This document shows positions 16,453 through 24,509 of a DNA stretch of 58,366 nucleotides, in pieces. Source of the stretch: Cytophagaceae bacterium (GTDB lineage Bacteria > Bacteroidota > Bacteroidia > Cytophagales > Spirosomataceae); the NCBI GenBank assembly GCA_947450365.1, contig CANFVE010000017.1:1-58366 (forward strand), written 5' to 3'. A model generated the notes under the pieces. It saw only the letters and a list, made by a program, of their open reading frames with translations, searched no databases and had not been told where the DNA came from. Position numbers and translations under genes: made by a program. The first letter of the stretch is position 1. Each line of letters opens with the position of its first letter.

Positions 16453-17874
16453 ATGAAGATATTTAAAACCTTTATTTTTCTTCTTTTCCTTGGTTTGCTA
16501 TCCCAGGCAAATGCTCAATTACTTGTTTGGCAAGAGGAACAAAGTAAGGAATTTGTTCGCCTAGACTTTTCAAATGGCGAGGTGTATCGCAAAACAGATT
16601 TTTATCCTTGGACATCCAAAGGTCATTTTACCGAGGAAGGGATAAATCGACAAGATTTATTTACCAATGTTTTTGGGGCGACGGAAGTAAGCAGCAAAAA
16701 ACCCGGAATTAGCTATCTGATGATTAATTGTACCGGACAAGTTTATGAATGGAATCGGGTCAAAAATCATATTAGGCGAATTGACAAAACCTTTTTTCGC
16801 GGAGCCAATTGTTTAGCTTTTCAGTTTCAGCGCAAAGGCGTGCTGTATTCCTTTGGCGGATATGGTTTTTGGCGCTCAACGAATATGCTCACCGAATATG
16901 ATTTCCAGAACGGTGAATGGCGCAGCATACGAGCCTCTGGCAATATCCCCAAAGCAATTAGCATGAGCCCTTCGGGTTATTTCTCTAAAAAAGATCGATT
17001 TGTGACCATGGCGAATGTCGAACTAAACGATACAGAGGATCTGCCCAGCGTAGAAACAGATTGGAATGTGTATGAATTTAATTTTGAGAAACGAAAATTT
17101 ACCATCGCCGGTGAAATAAAACTAGAAATACTTAAAAATTACCTCACCCAGGATTTATCCAAGCATTTTATCAGCGATGGGCACTATCTATTTTTAGTTG
17201 ACAGAACCTATAAATCGTTTAATTACGACGCCATGTACATCATCGATGTGTTGGATGGCTATAAAGTATATCAATGGAAAAATCCACATCGCGTTTTTAT
17301 CAATGATCTCTCGATTAATAGTGGTATCGAAAATGCATTACATGTTCGGGCGGATTCCTTGAATTGGACACATATTGCTTCGCCAAATCCGAATTTAAAT
17401 GGCAAGCAACAAGGGATTGCGATCAAAGATTTATTGGCCGAATCCGAATACCTCGGTACCGCATTCGATGTGCCTTGGTTCATTAAAATGCTGGATTTAC
17501 TGATCGTTGCCCTATCCATGGTGGCCATCGGTTTAAGTTATTATTTCTGGAATTATTTGCGCAGGAGAAAATTGAAAAAGCAATTGGATTATTTGCTTGG
17601 AGAAAATGAGCGCCAACTTCTTGATTTTCTCATGTTGAACTACAAACAAGGTTTCGTGAACGGACATCAAATTATCTCCTTCTTTGGGAAACATAAAAGT
17701 TCGCCGGAGTCCCAACGCCAATTCCGCTCCAAACTCATCGAAAACTTCTCCAAAGCCCTCGGATTACTCTTTCAAGAAAAGAAAATATTGGATGTGCAAA
17801 CCGATGAAAAAGATCAACGTATGTACATGTATCGCCTAAATGCAAAGATTTACACGAAGGTTTCGAAATTATAA
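16453..17874 (+). CDS. Uncharacterised membrane protein: exported Kelch-like part, one helix, cytoplasmic winged-helix-like tail
   Basis: I cannot assign the 473-residue protein to a named family. Residues 1-21 are a signal peptide (ending SQANAQ). Residues 25-340 look like an exported beta-rich domain with at least one Kelch-like unit near 130-157 (YSFGGYGFW, then a spaced N, YD and W). A single membrane helix spans about 345-366, followed by basic residues RRRKLKKQ. The tail (380-473) has helices with a KSSPESQRQFRSKLIENF segment, reminiscent of C-terminal DNA-binding-like tails on other Bacteroidota membrane proteins. Together this suggests a one-component envelope sensor; that is inference. 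It ends directly against the convergent lipoprotein gene with no gap. Confidence 0.7.
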   Translation: MKIFKTFIFLLFLGLLSQANAQLLVWQEEQSKEFVRLDFSNGEVYRKTDFYPWTSKGHFTEEGINRQDLFTNVFGATEVSSKKPGISYLMINCTGQVYEWNRVKNHIRRIDKTFFRGANCLAFQFQRKGVLYSFGGYGFWRSTNMLTEYDFQNGEWRSIRASGNIPKAISMSPSGYFSKKDRFVTMANVELNDTEDLPSVETDWNVYEFNFEKRKFTIAGEIKLEILKNYLTQDLSKHFISDGHYLFLVDRTYKSFNYDAMYIIDVLDGYKVYQWKNPHRVFINDLSINSGIENALHVRADSLNWTHIASPNPNLNGKQQGIAIKDLLAESEYLGTAFDVPWFIKMLDLLIVALSMVAIGLSYYFWNYLRRRKLKKQLDYLLGENERQLLDFLMLNYKQGFVNGHQIISFFGKHKSSPESQRQFRSKLIENFSKALGLLFQEKKILDVQTDEKDQRMYMYRLNAKIYTKVSKL

Positions 17875-18429
17875 TTAGTCTTGAAAAATGACAATGGGAT
17901 CCGTTTCCACCACATTGCTTTGGTGCAATGCCTTGTCTCGAATGGAAATCTGAAATTTAAGCGTATCGTTTTTCTCCGTAAATAGGGGTGAATAGCCCTT
18001 GAAAAACGCGTAAACGAATTGCGTGGAATAGGCGATGGAACCTTCTATAGGACCCGGTTTTTGATCCGGGCGGAACTGAAAATTCATTAAGCCGCCTAAT
18101 TTAGGACTAAAGGTAACCGGTACATATTTGCCATTTTTGCGTAGCATTACATCTACTTCAAAATTTCGAAAATCCTTGTATTTGCTATTCGCCTTAATCT
18201 CCGCTGCGGTAATCCCTAAATCACCATCCCCGTCTTCAAAGCGAATACTCATAATCACCGAGTCGATTTTCGCCTTACCTCCAAACCCATCATTACTCGT
18301 TTTTGTGATTTTCTGAATAGACTCAAACCTAATCGCAGGCGTCATGCTGTACTCGGGTTCTTTGACACAACTCGCCAGGCCCATCAAAGCGAGCAGGGAA
18401 AGCAGCAAAAAAATCCGGTCTTGACGCAT
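17875..18429 (-). CDS. Lipoprotein of unknown function
   Basis: About 184 residues from ATG 18429. The signal peptide has a hydrophobic run (IFLLLSLLALMGL) ending in the lipobox LASC, so lipidation at Cys is expected. The mature part (VKEPEYSMTPAIRFESI region) includes a DGDGDLGIT segment, which could bind calcium, and is otherwise beta-rich; I recognise it only as a type common in Cytophagales. A longer frame opens at 18486, but a TAAATTTG -7 box at 18484-18491 on this strand makes the downstream ATG more likely. It shares a divergent promoter region with the LuxE-like gene. Confidence 0.75.
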   Translation of the reverse strand: MRQDRIFLLLSLLALMGLASCVKEPEYSMTPAIRFESIQKITKTSNDGFGGKAKIDSVIMSIRFEDGDGDLGITAAEIKANSKYKDFRNFEVDVMLRKNGKYVPVTFSPKLGGLMNFQFRPDQKPGPIEGSIAYSTQFVYAFFKGYSPLFTEKNDTLKFQISIRDKALHQSNVVETDPIVIFQD

Positions 18430-18471
18430 GTGGAATTCCAAATTGTAGCGCGTAAAGTTAATGATTTGCTT

Positions 18472-18491
18472 TAATTTTGTGTACAAATTTA
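18472..18491. promoter_or_regulatory. Divergent overlapping -7 boxes
   Basis: TAATTTTG at 18472-18479 (plus) would serve the LuxE-like gene with a leader near 20 nt. TAAATTTG at 18484-18491 (minus) would serve the lipoprotein gene with a leader near 50 nt. Neither has a clear -33 TTTG. Confidence 0.4.
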
Positions 18492-18501
18492 TAGAAAAGC
18501 T

Positions 18502-19557
18502 ATGCAGGAGGATTTGGACGCGTGGGTATTGCGAGGCAAGGAACTAAAAAATCGGGTTAAGGCGCTCATCCCTCAGGATTTTGAGGCCTTGGCGCTGGAT
18601 GTTTTTCGATACCAAGCCGCTTTTAACCCTTTGTACCAAACCTACATTCGGATGCGGGGCGTTTCGGTAGAAGCGGTAAAATCCGTGGATGAAATCCCCT
18701 TTTTGCCCATTGAGCTATTTAAGAATTACCGCGTTCAGACTGGTTTTGCGCCCATTTTGTTTGATTTTGAGAGTTCAGGAACGACGGGTCAGATTCCTTC
18801 CAAGCACCCGGTTTGTGATCCCGAATTTTACCAGGTACATGCCCTAAAGTCCTTCGAATCTCAATATGGTCCAGTAGGGAACTTCCATATTTTCGCCCTT
18901 TTGCCCTCCTACATCGAGCGGGGAAATTCGTCTTTGGTTTTTATGATGGATCATTTTATTCGCGCCTCAGGGTCTGAATTTTCAGGTTTTTATTTGAATC
19001 AATACGAAACATTGGTCGAGCAAATCAAAGCCGCGCTGAAAAGTGATCGAAAAATTTGGGTGATGGGGGTGACCTTTGGCTTGTTGGACTGGGTCGATTC
19101 AGGTCAAGATTTTTCCTTTTGGAAAGAGGCGGTGAACGAAGGCCGCCTAATGGTCATGGAAACCGGGGGGATGAAAGGCCGAAGGGAAGAATGGATTCGA
19201 GACCGCATCCATGCCTTTTTAATGGAAGGAATGGGTCTTCCATACATCGCCTCTGAATATGGCATGACGGAACTTTTTTCACAGGCTTATGCAGATCAAG
19301 GTGGGATTTTCAATCCTGCGGTCTCCATGCGCGTACATTTGCGCGAAGTGTCAGATCCCTTTGCGGAGGTTAGAATTCCGGGGAAGGTGGGCGGAATCAA
19401 CGTGATCGATTTGGCCAATATTGATTCATGCGCCTTTATTGAGACGCGGGATTTAGGTTCATTGGAATCCGATGGCATTCGATTTAAAGTCCTTGGGCGT
19501 TTTGATAATGCCGAAATGCGGGGATGCAGCTTAATGGTTTCGCAGGATTTTTCCTGA
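18502..19557 (+). CDS. LuxE/PaaK-like acyl-protein synthetase family protein
   Basis: The 351-residue protein belongs to the acyl-adenylating LuxE-like group. The phosphate-binding motif SSGTTGQ lies at 91-97, and GMTELFSQAY with GRFD are found further on as in phenylacetate-CoA ligase relatives. LuxE activates fatty acids and transfers them to LuxC, but no luxC, luxD or luxAB is here, so a bioluminescence role is not implied; acyl activation for envelope lipids is more plausible. Codons 339-351 and the stop lie in the first unit of a 46-bp tandem repeat, so the C-terminus may vary between strains. Confidence 0.85.
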   Translation: MQEDLDAWVLRGKELKNRVKALIPQDFEALALDVFRYQAAFNPLYQTYIRMRGVSVEAVKSVDEIPFLPIELFKNYRVQTGFAPILFDFESSGTTGQIPSKHPVCDPEFYQVHALKSFESQYGPVGNFHIFALLPSYIERGNSSLVFMMDHFIRASGSEFSGFYLNQYETLVEQIKAALKSDRKIWVMGVTFGLLDWVDSGQDFSFWKEAVNEGRLMVMETGGMKGRREEWIRDRIHAFLMEGMGLPYIASEYGMTELFSQAYADQGGIFNPAVSMRVHLREVSDPFAEVRIPGKVGGINVIDLANIDSCAFIETRDLGSLESDGIRFKVLGRFDNAEMRGCSLMVSQDFS

Positions 19558-19696
19558 GGATACGGGGGGATGTAGCCTGATGGTTTCGCGGGATTTTCCC
19601 TGAGGATACGGGGGGATGTAGCCTGATGGTTTCGCGGGATTTTTCCTGAGGATACGGGGGGATGTAGCCTGATGGTTTCGTGGGATTTTTCTAAGG
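19516..19696. repeat. Tandem repeat, four units of about 46 bp, spanning the ends of two genes
   Basis: Units are 19516-19559 (44 nt, diverged), 19560-19605 (46), 19606-19651 (46) and 19652-19696 (45). The core reads ATACGGGGGGATGTAGCC then TGATGGTTTCGCGGGATTTTTCCTGAGG. The first unit is the coding 3' end of the LuxE-like gene, including its TGA; the last contains the moaE stop codon (19691-19693, minus strand). Units 2 and 3 differ at one base. The length is not a multiple of 3, so extra copies do not extend one reading frame. There are no spacers, so this is not a CRISPR array. Confidence 0.95.
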
Positions 19697-20110
19697 ATGT
19701 GGCACGAGCCATGAACTTCCGTCTTCGTAAAATTCATTTTTCCAAATGGGTACCTCTTGTTTGAGTGTATCGATGAGCCATTGGCATGCCGCAAAAGCCT
19801 CTGGACGATGCACGGAAGTGACGCCGATAAGCACGGCGATGTCCCCAATTTCCAATGAGCCTGTTCGATGCACCAGTGCTATTTTTTCGATGGGCCATTG
19901 GGCCGCAGCCTCGTCGGTTAGTCGTTCAATCTGTTTGAGGGCCATGGGCGGATAGGCTTCCATGCTCAGTTTTTGGACCGATTTCCCTACGTTTTTATTT
20001 CGGATTGTACCGATGAACAAGCAAATGCCTCCCGCTTTGGGGTCTTGCAAAAATTGAAAATAAGGATCGATTGAAATCGGTGCTTCGCTCAGGTCAATTT
20101 TCCGTTCCAT
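19691..20110 (-). CDS. moaE: Molybdopterin synthase catalytic subunit MoaE
   Basis: The 139-residue protein matches MoaE, which with thiocarboxylated MoaD turns cyclic pyranopterin monophosphate into molybdopterin. Conserved residues seen are R37 in GTIRNKN, H101-R102 in VHRPEAF, and lysines K117 and K124 in the KQEVPIWKNEFYEDG segment, matching E. coli K119 and K126 with equal spacing. No other moa or moe gene is in the window. Its 5' end overlaps folA by 17 nt, so translation is probably coupled. Its stop codon lies in the last unit of the 46-bp tandem repeat. Confidence 0.94.
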   Translation of the reverse strand: MERKIDLSEAPISIDPYFQFLQDPKAGGICLFIGTIRNKNVGKSVQKLSMEAYPPMALKQIERLTDEAAAQWPIEKIALVHRTGSLEIGDIAVLIGVTSVHRPEAFAACQWLIDTLKQEVPIWKNEFYEDGSSWLVPHP

Positions 20111-20597
20111 GGATTTTTTGATAGGTAATGTAACTGTATTGGAATGGATTTTTTTCGTCGGTCAGGCCTCGCTCGCGGTCCACAATTTCCCATGTATCCG
20201 CGGAGATCTCTGGAAAAAATGCGTCGCCTTCGAAAATATCATGGAGTTGCGTAACTAATAGTTGGTCTGCCAAAGCCAAACTGAGGCTATAAATTTCAGC
20301 GCCACCGACGATGAAAATATCTTCGCGCGTCAAAGATTTGGCTTTTAGAATGGCCTCTTCGACGGAATGCGCGGTGATGGTTCCTTCGGCTTGGAAATCG
20401 ACCTGACGCGTAATAACGATCGTCGTCCGATTCGGCAATGGCTTCCCGATGGATTCATAGGTTTTACGACCCATCAGAATGACATGACCGGTGGTCAAGG
20501 ATTTAAATCGTTTTAAGTCGGCCGGCAGATGCCAGATTAATTGGTTATCCTTCCCAATCACCCTATTTTCATCACAAGCAACCAATATTTTTATCAC
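20094..20597 (-). CDS. folA: Dihydrofolate reductase
   Basis: The 167-residue NADPH-dependent enzyme reduces dihydrofolate to tetrahydrofolate. Seen are the N-terminal strand ending near ENRVIGKDNQLIW, the catalytic acid D27 in HLPADLKRF (same number as in E. coli), MGRKTYESIG for NADPH binding, and IVGGAEIY near 120. Length is normal. It heads a two-gene unit with moaE, which overlaps it by 17 nt. A TATTTTTG -7 box lies at 20617-20624 on this strand, giving a leader of about 16 nt. Confidence 0.95.
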   Translation of the reverse strand: MIKILVACDENRVIGKDNQLIWHLPADLKRFKSLTTGHVILMGRKTYESIGKPLPNRTTIVITRQVDFQAEGTITAHSVEEAILKAKSLTREDIFIVGGAEIYSLSLALADQLLVTQLHDIFEGDAFFPEISADTWEIVDRERGLTDEKNPFQYSYITYQKIHGTEN

Positions 20598-20616
20598 GAT
20601 TTTGACATTTTTTGTT

Positions 20617-20624
20617 CAAAAATA
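20617..20624 (-). promoter_or_regulatory. Candidate -7 box for folA-moaE
   Basis: The minus strand reads TATTTTTG, matching TAnnTTTG, about 20 nt before the folA ATG. No clear -33 element is visible. Confidence 0.4.
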
Positions 20625-20672
20625 AGGGAATTTTTGGGATTAATCTTTTCCTGAATTTATTTATAAAAACAC

Positions 20673-20703
20673 TTCGGTATTCGGGCGATAAGCACTAACT
20701 TTG
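20673..20703 (+). promoter_or_regulatory. Candidate promoter for carB
   Basis: TTCG (20673-20676, one mismatch to TTTG) is followed after 19 nt by TAACTTTG (20696-20703), matching the -7 consensus. The leader to the GTG start would be about 65 nt; I see no clear hairpin in it. Confidence 0.45.
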
Positions 20704-20772
20704 TGCAATTTTTGAGCCTAACCTTAAGGCAATAAAAAATAGACATACAACAGATTTAAATTTTATCATCCT

Positions 20773-23604
20773 GTGCCTAAAGATTCTTCGATTAAATCCG
20801 TCCTAATTATTGGTTCTGGTCCCATTGTGATTGGTCAAGCGTGTGAGTTTGATTATGCGGGTTCCCAAGCTGCCCGTTCCTTGCGAGAGGAGGGCATTGA
20901 GGTAATCTTGATTAATTCAAATCCAGCAACAATCATGACGGATCCGATGAATGCGGATCATGTCTATTTGAAACCCTTGGACAAAGCTTCCATTATTTAC
21001 ATTTTGGAGCGGCATCAAATCGATGCGGTATTGCCGACCATGGGGGGACAAACGGCATTAAATCTAGCGATCGACTGTGATGCGGCGGGTGTGTGGGAGA
21101 AATATGGAGTGAAGATTATCGGGGTGGATATTAAGGCGATTGAGACGACGGAGGATCGGGAGAAATTCCGTTTGAAAATGTTGGAAATCGGGGTTGGTGT
21201 CTGCAAAGGCCGGACCGCTCGTTCTTTCTTGGAAGGAAAAGAAATAGCCCAAGAAACAGGTTTTCCATTAGTGATTCGTCCATCCTTTACCTTAGGGGGT
21301 ACAGGGGGTGGATTTGTAAATGATCCAAAGGATTTCGATGCGGCCTTGAACAAAGGATTGCATGCTTCGCCTACACATGAGGTGTTGGTGGAACAATCGA
21401 TCATGGGTTGGAAGGAATATGAGTTGGAATTATTGCGGGATAATTTGGGCAATGTGATTATCATTTGTTCGATTGAGAATTTTGACCCGATGGGCATTCA
21501 TACGGGGGATTCGATCACGGTGGCGCCGGCGATGACCTTGCCAGATACGATTTATCAACGCATGCGCGATATGGCCATTCAGATGATGAATGCGATTGGG
21601 AAGTTTGCGGGAGGCTGTAATGTACAGTTTTCGCTGAATCCTGAAACGGATGAAATCATTGCGATTGAGATTAATCCACGGGTTTCGCGTTCTTCGGCCT
21701 TAGCATCGAAGGCGACGGGCTATCCGATTGCCAAAATCGCCGCAAAAATGGCGATTGGCTATAATTTAGATGAATTAACGAATGCGATTACAGGAACGAC
21801 CTCGGCCTATTTTGAGCCAGCTTTGGACTATGTAATTGTGAAAGTTCCTCGCTGGAATTTTGATAAATTCAAAGGGGCCGATCGTACCTTGGGTCTTCAA
21901 ATGAAATCGGTGGGAGAAACGATGGGAATCGGTCGGAATTTCCAAGAAGCCCTGCAAAAAGCGTGTCAATCCTTGGAAATCAAGCGAAATGGCATGGGCG
22001 CAGATGGGAAGGAATTGCGCGATCAGGATGCGATTATGCATTCTTTGGCGAATCCTTCTTGGAATCGTTTGTTCCATATTTACGATGCCTTTAAAATGGG
22101 GATATCGTTTAAGACGATTCAGCAGGCTACGAAGATTGATAAATGGTTCTTGAATCAAATCGAGGATCTCGTGCGGGTAGAAAAGGAAATGGAGAAATAT
22201 TCGCTTTCGAACATTCCAAAAGATTTGTTGGAAGAGGCCAAGCATAAAGGTTTCGCAGATCGTCAGATTGCGCATACCTTACGCTGCTTAGAATCCGAAG
22301 TATACGATAAACGAAATGCAGAGGGCATTAAGCGGATTTACAAATGTGTGGATACCTGTGCCGCGGAATTTGAGGCGAAGACGCCGTATTATTATTCGAC
22401 CTTCGGTCAAGTGGGTGCTGAATTTTTGGATAATGAATCCGTAGTGACGCCAAAGAAAAAAGTCGTAGTCTTAGGTTCAGGACCGAATAGGATTGGGCAG
22501 GGGATTGAGTTTGACTATTCTTGTGTGCACGGGGTTTTGGCGGCGAAAGAAGCAGGCTATGAGACGATTATGATTAACTCGAATCCGGAGACGGTTTCAA
22601 CGGATTTCGACATCGCCGATAAATTATATTTTGAGCCTGTATTCTGGGAGCATGTGTACGATATTATTCAGCATGAAAAACCGGAGGGGGTGATTGTCCA
22701 ATTGGGCGGGCAAACGGCATTAAAATTAGCCGAAAAACTTTCGAAATACGGCATTAAGATTTTAGGTACCTCGTATGAGGCTTTGGATTTGGCGGAAGAT
22801 CGGGGGGCGTTTTCGAGTTTATTGAAGGATTTAGGGATTCCGTATCCGAAGTTTGGGGTTTGTGAAGATGCGGACAATGCGGTGTCTTTGGGCCGTGAAT
22901 TGGGCTATCCCTTATTGGTTCGTCCTTCCTATGTGTTAGGAGGCCAATCGATGAAGATTGTGATTAATGAGCAGGAATTAGAACAACATGTGGTCGATAT
23001 CTTGCGCGATATTCCTGGAAATAAAATCCTGTTGGATCACTTCCTTGAAAATGCGATTGAGGCAGAGGCAGATGCGATTTGCGATGGGGAGGATGTGTAT
23101 ATCATTGGGATGATGGAGCATATTGAGCCGGCGGGAATTCACTCGGGGGATTCGCATTCCGTGTTGCCTCCGTTTGATTTATCTGAAAATGTGATGAAGC
23201 AAATTGAGGACCATACACGGAAAATTGCGGTGGCCTTGAAGACCAAAGGATTATTGAACATTCAATTTGCGGTGAAGAATGAGGTGGTGTATATCATTGA
23301 GGCGAATCCTCGGGCATCGCGGACAGTTCCATTTATTTGCAAGGCCTATCAAGAGCCATATGTGAATTATGCGACGAAGGTGATGTTGGGCGATAAAAAA
23401 GTAAAAGACTTTAATTTCCAACCCGTGAAAAAGGGTTTTGCGATTAAGATTCCAGTATTCTCGTTTTCTAAATTCCCGAATGTAAATATGGAATTAGGGC
23501 CCGAGATGAAGTCGACGGGTGAGGCGATTTACTTTATAGATAATTTGCAAGATGATTTCTTCCGTAAAGTATACGGGGAACGAAATTTATATTTGAGTCG
23601 TTAA
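20773..23604 (+). CDS. carB: Carbamoyl-phosphate synthase large subunit, lacking the allosteric domain
   Basis: The 943-residue enzyme makes carbamoyl phosphate for pyrimidine and arginine synthesis. It has two repeated halves: IIGSGPIVIGQACEFDYAG near residues 11-29 and VLGSGPNRIGQGIEFDYSC near 570-588, each with an ATP-grasp domain (RPSFTLGGTGGG; RPSYVLGGQS). The chain stops just after LGPEMKSTGE, so the about 130-residue C-terminal MGS-like domain that binds UMP, IMP and ornithine in E. coli CarB is absent. Start is GTG at 20773. carA is not in the window. The DUF4834 gene follows after 6 nt. Confidence 0.95.
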   Translation: MPKDSSIKSVLIIGSGPIVIGQACEFDYAGSQAARSLREEGIEVILINSNPATIMTDPMNADHVYLKPLDKASIIYILERHQIDAVLPTMGGQTALNLAIDCDAAGVWEKYGVKIIGVDIKAIETTEDREKFRLKMLEIGVGVCKGRTARSFLEGKEIAQETGFPLVIRPSFTLGGTGGGFVNDPKDFDAALNKGLHASPTHEVLVEQSIMGWKEYELELLRDNLGNVIIICSIENFDPMGIHTGDSITVAPAMTLPDTIYQRMRDMAIQMMNAIGKFAGGCNVQFSLNPETDEIIAIEINPRVSRSSALASKATGYPIAKIAAKMAIGYNLDELTNAITGTTSAYFEPALDYVIVKVPRWNFDKFKGADRTLGLQMKSVGETMGIGRNFQEALQKACQSLEIKRNGMGADGKELRDQDAIMHSLANPSWNRLFHIYDAFKMGISFKTIQQATKIDKWFLNQIEDLVRVEKEMEKYSLSNIPKDLLEEAKHKGFADRQIAHTLRCLESEVYDKRNAEGIKRIYKCVDTCAAEFEAKTPYYYSTFGQVGAEFLDNESVVTPKKKVVVLGSGPNRIGQGIEFDYSCVHGVLAAKEAGYETIMINSNPETVSTDFDIADKLYFEPVFWEHVYDIIQHEKPEGVIVQLGGQTALKLAEKLSKYGIKILGTSYEALDLAEDRGAFSSLLKDLGIPYPKFGVCEDADNAVSLGRELGYPLLVRPSYVLGGQSMKIVINEQELEQHVVDILRDIPGNKILLDHFLENAIEAEADAICDGEDVYIIGMMEHIEPAGIHSGDSHSVLPPFDLSENVMKQIEDHTRKIAVALKTKGLLNIQFAVKNEVVYIIEANPRASRTVPFICKAYQEPYVNYATKVMLGDKKVKDFNFQPVKKGFAIKIPVFSFSKFPNVNMELGPEMKSTGEAIYFIDNLQDDFFRKVYGERNLYLSR

Positions 23605-23610
23605 TAGGCT

Positions 23611-23865
23611 ATGCTTAAATTATTGGCTTTTGGTTTGGTGTTTTATTATGTGATTTGGCCTTTGATCCGTTTTATGTTCAAAGGCTATATTATCACGCAG
23701 GTGCATCGTTTTAATTCCGAGCAAGCCTATCGACAAAAACAGGCTCAGCAGAAAAAAGAAGGAACGATCGATGTGGATTATGTGCCGCCAAAAAATTCGT
23801 CGAAAAGCTCAAAACCCAAAGCAGACGACGGAGATTACGTACCTTACGAGGAAATTAAGGATTAA
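23611..23865 (+). CDS. DUF4834 family small membrane protein
   Basis: This 84-residue protein has one N-terminal membrane helix (about 3-22) and a charged tail rich in lysine, glutamine and serine, including IDVDYVPP and GDYVPYEEI, the usual end of DUF4834 proteins in Bacteroidota. Function is unknown. It lies 6 nt after carB and overlaps purN tail to tail by 11 nt. Confidence 0.78.
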   Translation: MLKLLAFGLVFYYVIWPLIRFMFKGYIITQVHRFNSEQAYRQKQAQQKKEGTIDVDYVPPKNSSKSSKPKADDGDYVPYEEIKD

Positions 23866-24418
23866 GTAAATTGTCTATTACCCTCGGAAAATCGCGATGT
23901 TCCAAAACCTGACCCTTACGCGCTACATCCTCCGCTGTGTCGCCAGGTTCCACGGCAAAGGAGCTCTGAAAAATAATCGCCCCTTCATCATAGTGCTCAT
24001 TCACATAATGAATCGTGATCCCAGATTCCTTTTCACCCGCGGCCACTACGGCTTCATGAACAAAATGGCCATACATGCCTTTTCCTCCGAATTTTGGCAA
24101 TAAGGCCGGATGTAAATTGATGATTCGGTTCGGATAGGCTTGGACAAATTCCGCGGGAATCAGCCACAGAAACCCCGCCAAAATAATAAAATCTGTTTGC
24201 AAGGATTGAATCTTACCTAAAACGGATCCGTTTTTGTATTCCTCCCGGGAAAAAATACTGCAAGGAACACCTAAGCGCTCCGCCCGCGCAATGACCCCCG
24301 CCTCGGGATTATTGCAAAAAATATGGCTGATTTGCACCTGGGTAGAATCTTGAAAATGGGCGATGATTTTTTCGGCGTTCGAGCCGGATCCGGAGGCGAA
24401 AATGACTAAATTTTTCAA
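23855..24418 (-). CDS. purN: Phosphoribosylglycinamide formyltransferase
   Basis: The 187-residue folate-dependent enzyme formylates GAR in the third step of purine synthesis. The N-terminal GSGSNAEKI binds the substrate phosphate. NLHPALLPKFGG carries the catalytic Asn and His, and HYVNEHYDEGAIIFQ contains the catalytic Asp. Length is normal. A TAAATTTG -7 box lies at 24438-24445 on this strand. It shares its upstream region with the divergent bshA and overlaps the DUF4834 gene tail to tail. Confidence 0.95.
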   Translation of the reverse strand: MKNLVIFASGSGSNAEKIIAHFQDSTQVQISHIFCNNPEAGVIARAERLGVPCSIFSREEYKNGSVLGKIQSLQTDFIILAGFLWLIPAEFVQAYPNRIINLHPALLPKFGGKGMYGHFVHEAVVAAGEKESGITIHYVNEHYDEGAIIFQSSFAVEPGDTAEDVARKGQVLEHRDFPRVIDNLLNP

Positions 24419-24437
24419 GCGAAGGGATTATTTTTAA

Positions 24438-24445
24438 CAAATTTA
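24438..24445 (-). promoter_or_regulatory. Candidate -7 box for purN
   Basis: The minus strand reads TAAATTTG, fitting TAnnTTTG, 19 nt before the ATG. No -33 TTTG at the usual spacing. Confidence 0.4.
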
Positions 24446-24509
24446 GGCTTAAATCAGGAACCTTTTTGGTTTTTGGCGAGTTTTAATTCTTTTCTCATAA
24501 ATTTAGGGC

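Noticed and set aside
18502-19557. Bioluminescence cluster
   Set aside because: Only a LuxE-like protein is present, with no luxAB, luxC or luxD.
19516-19696. CRISPR-like array
   Set aside because: The units are directly adjacent without unique spacers, and no cas gene is near.
19296-19848. Two minus-strand reading frames across the repeat with recurring Pro/His/Arg-rich units
   Set aside because: They arise from the 46-bp repeat and from antisense of LuxE-like and moaE coding sequence; no start context or family match.
21015-22275. Several minus-strand frames inside carB
   Set aside because: They are antisense to a highly conserved gene and match no family.
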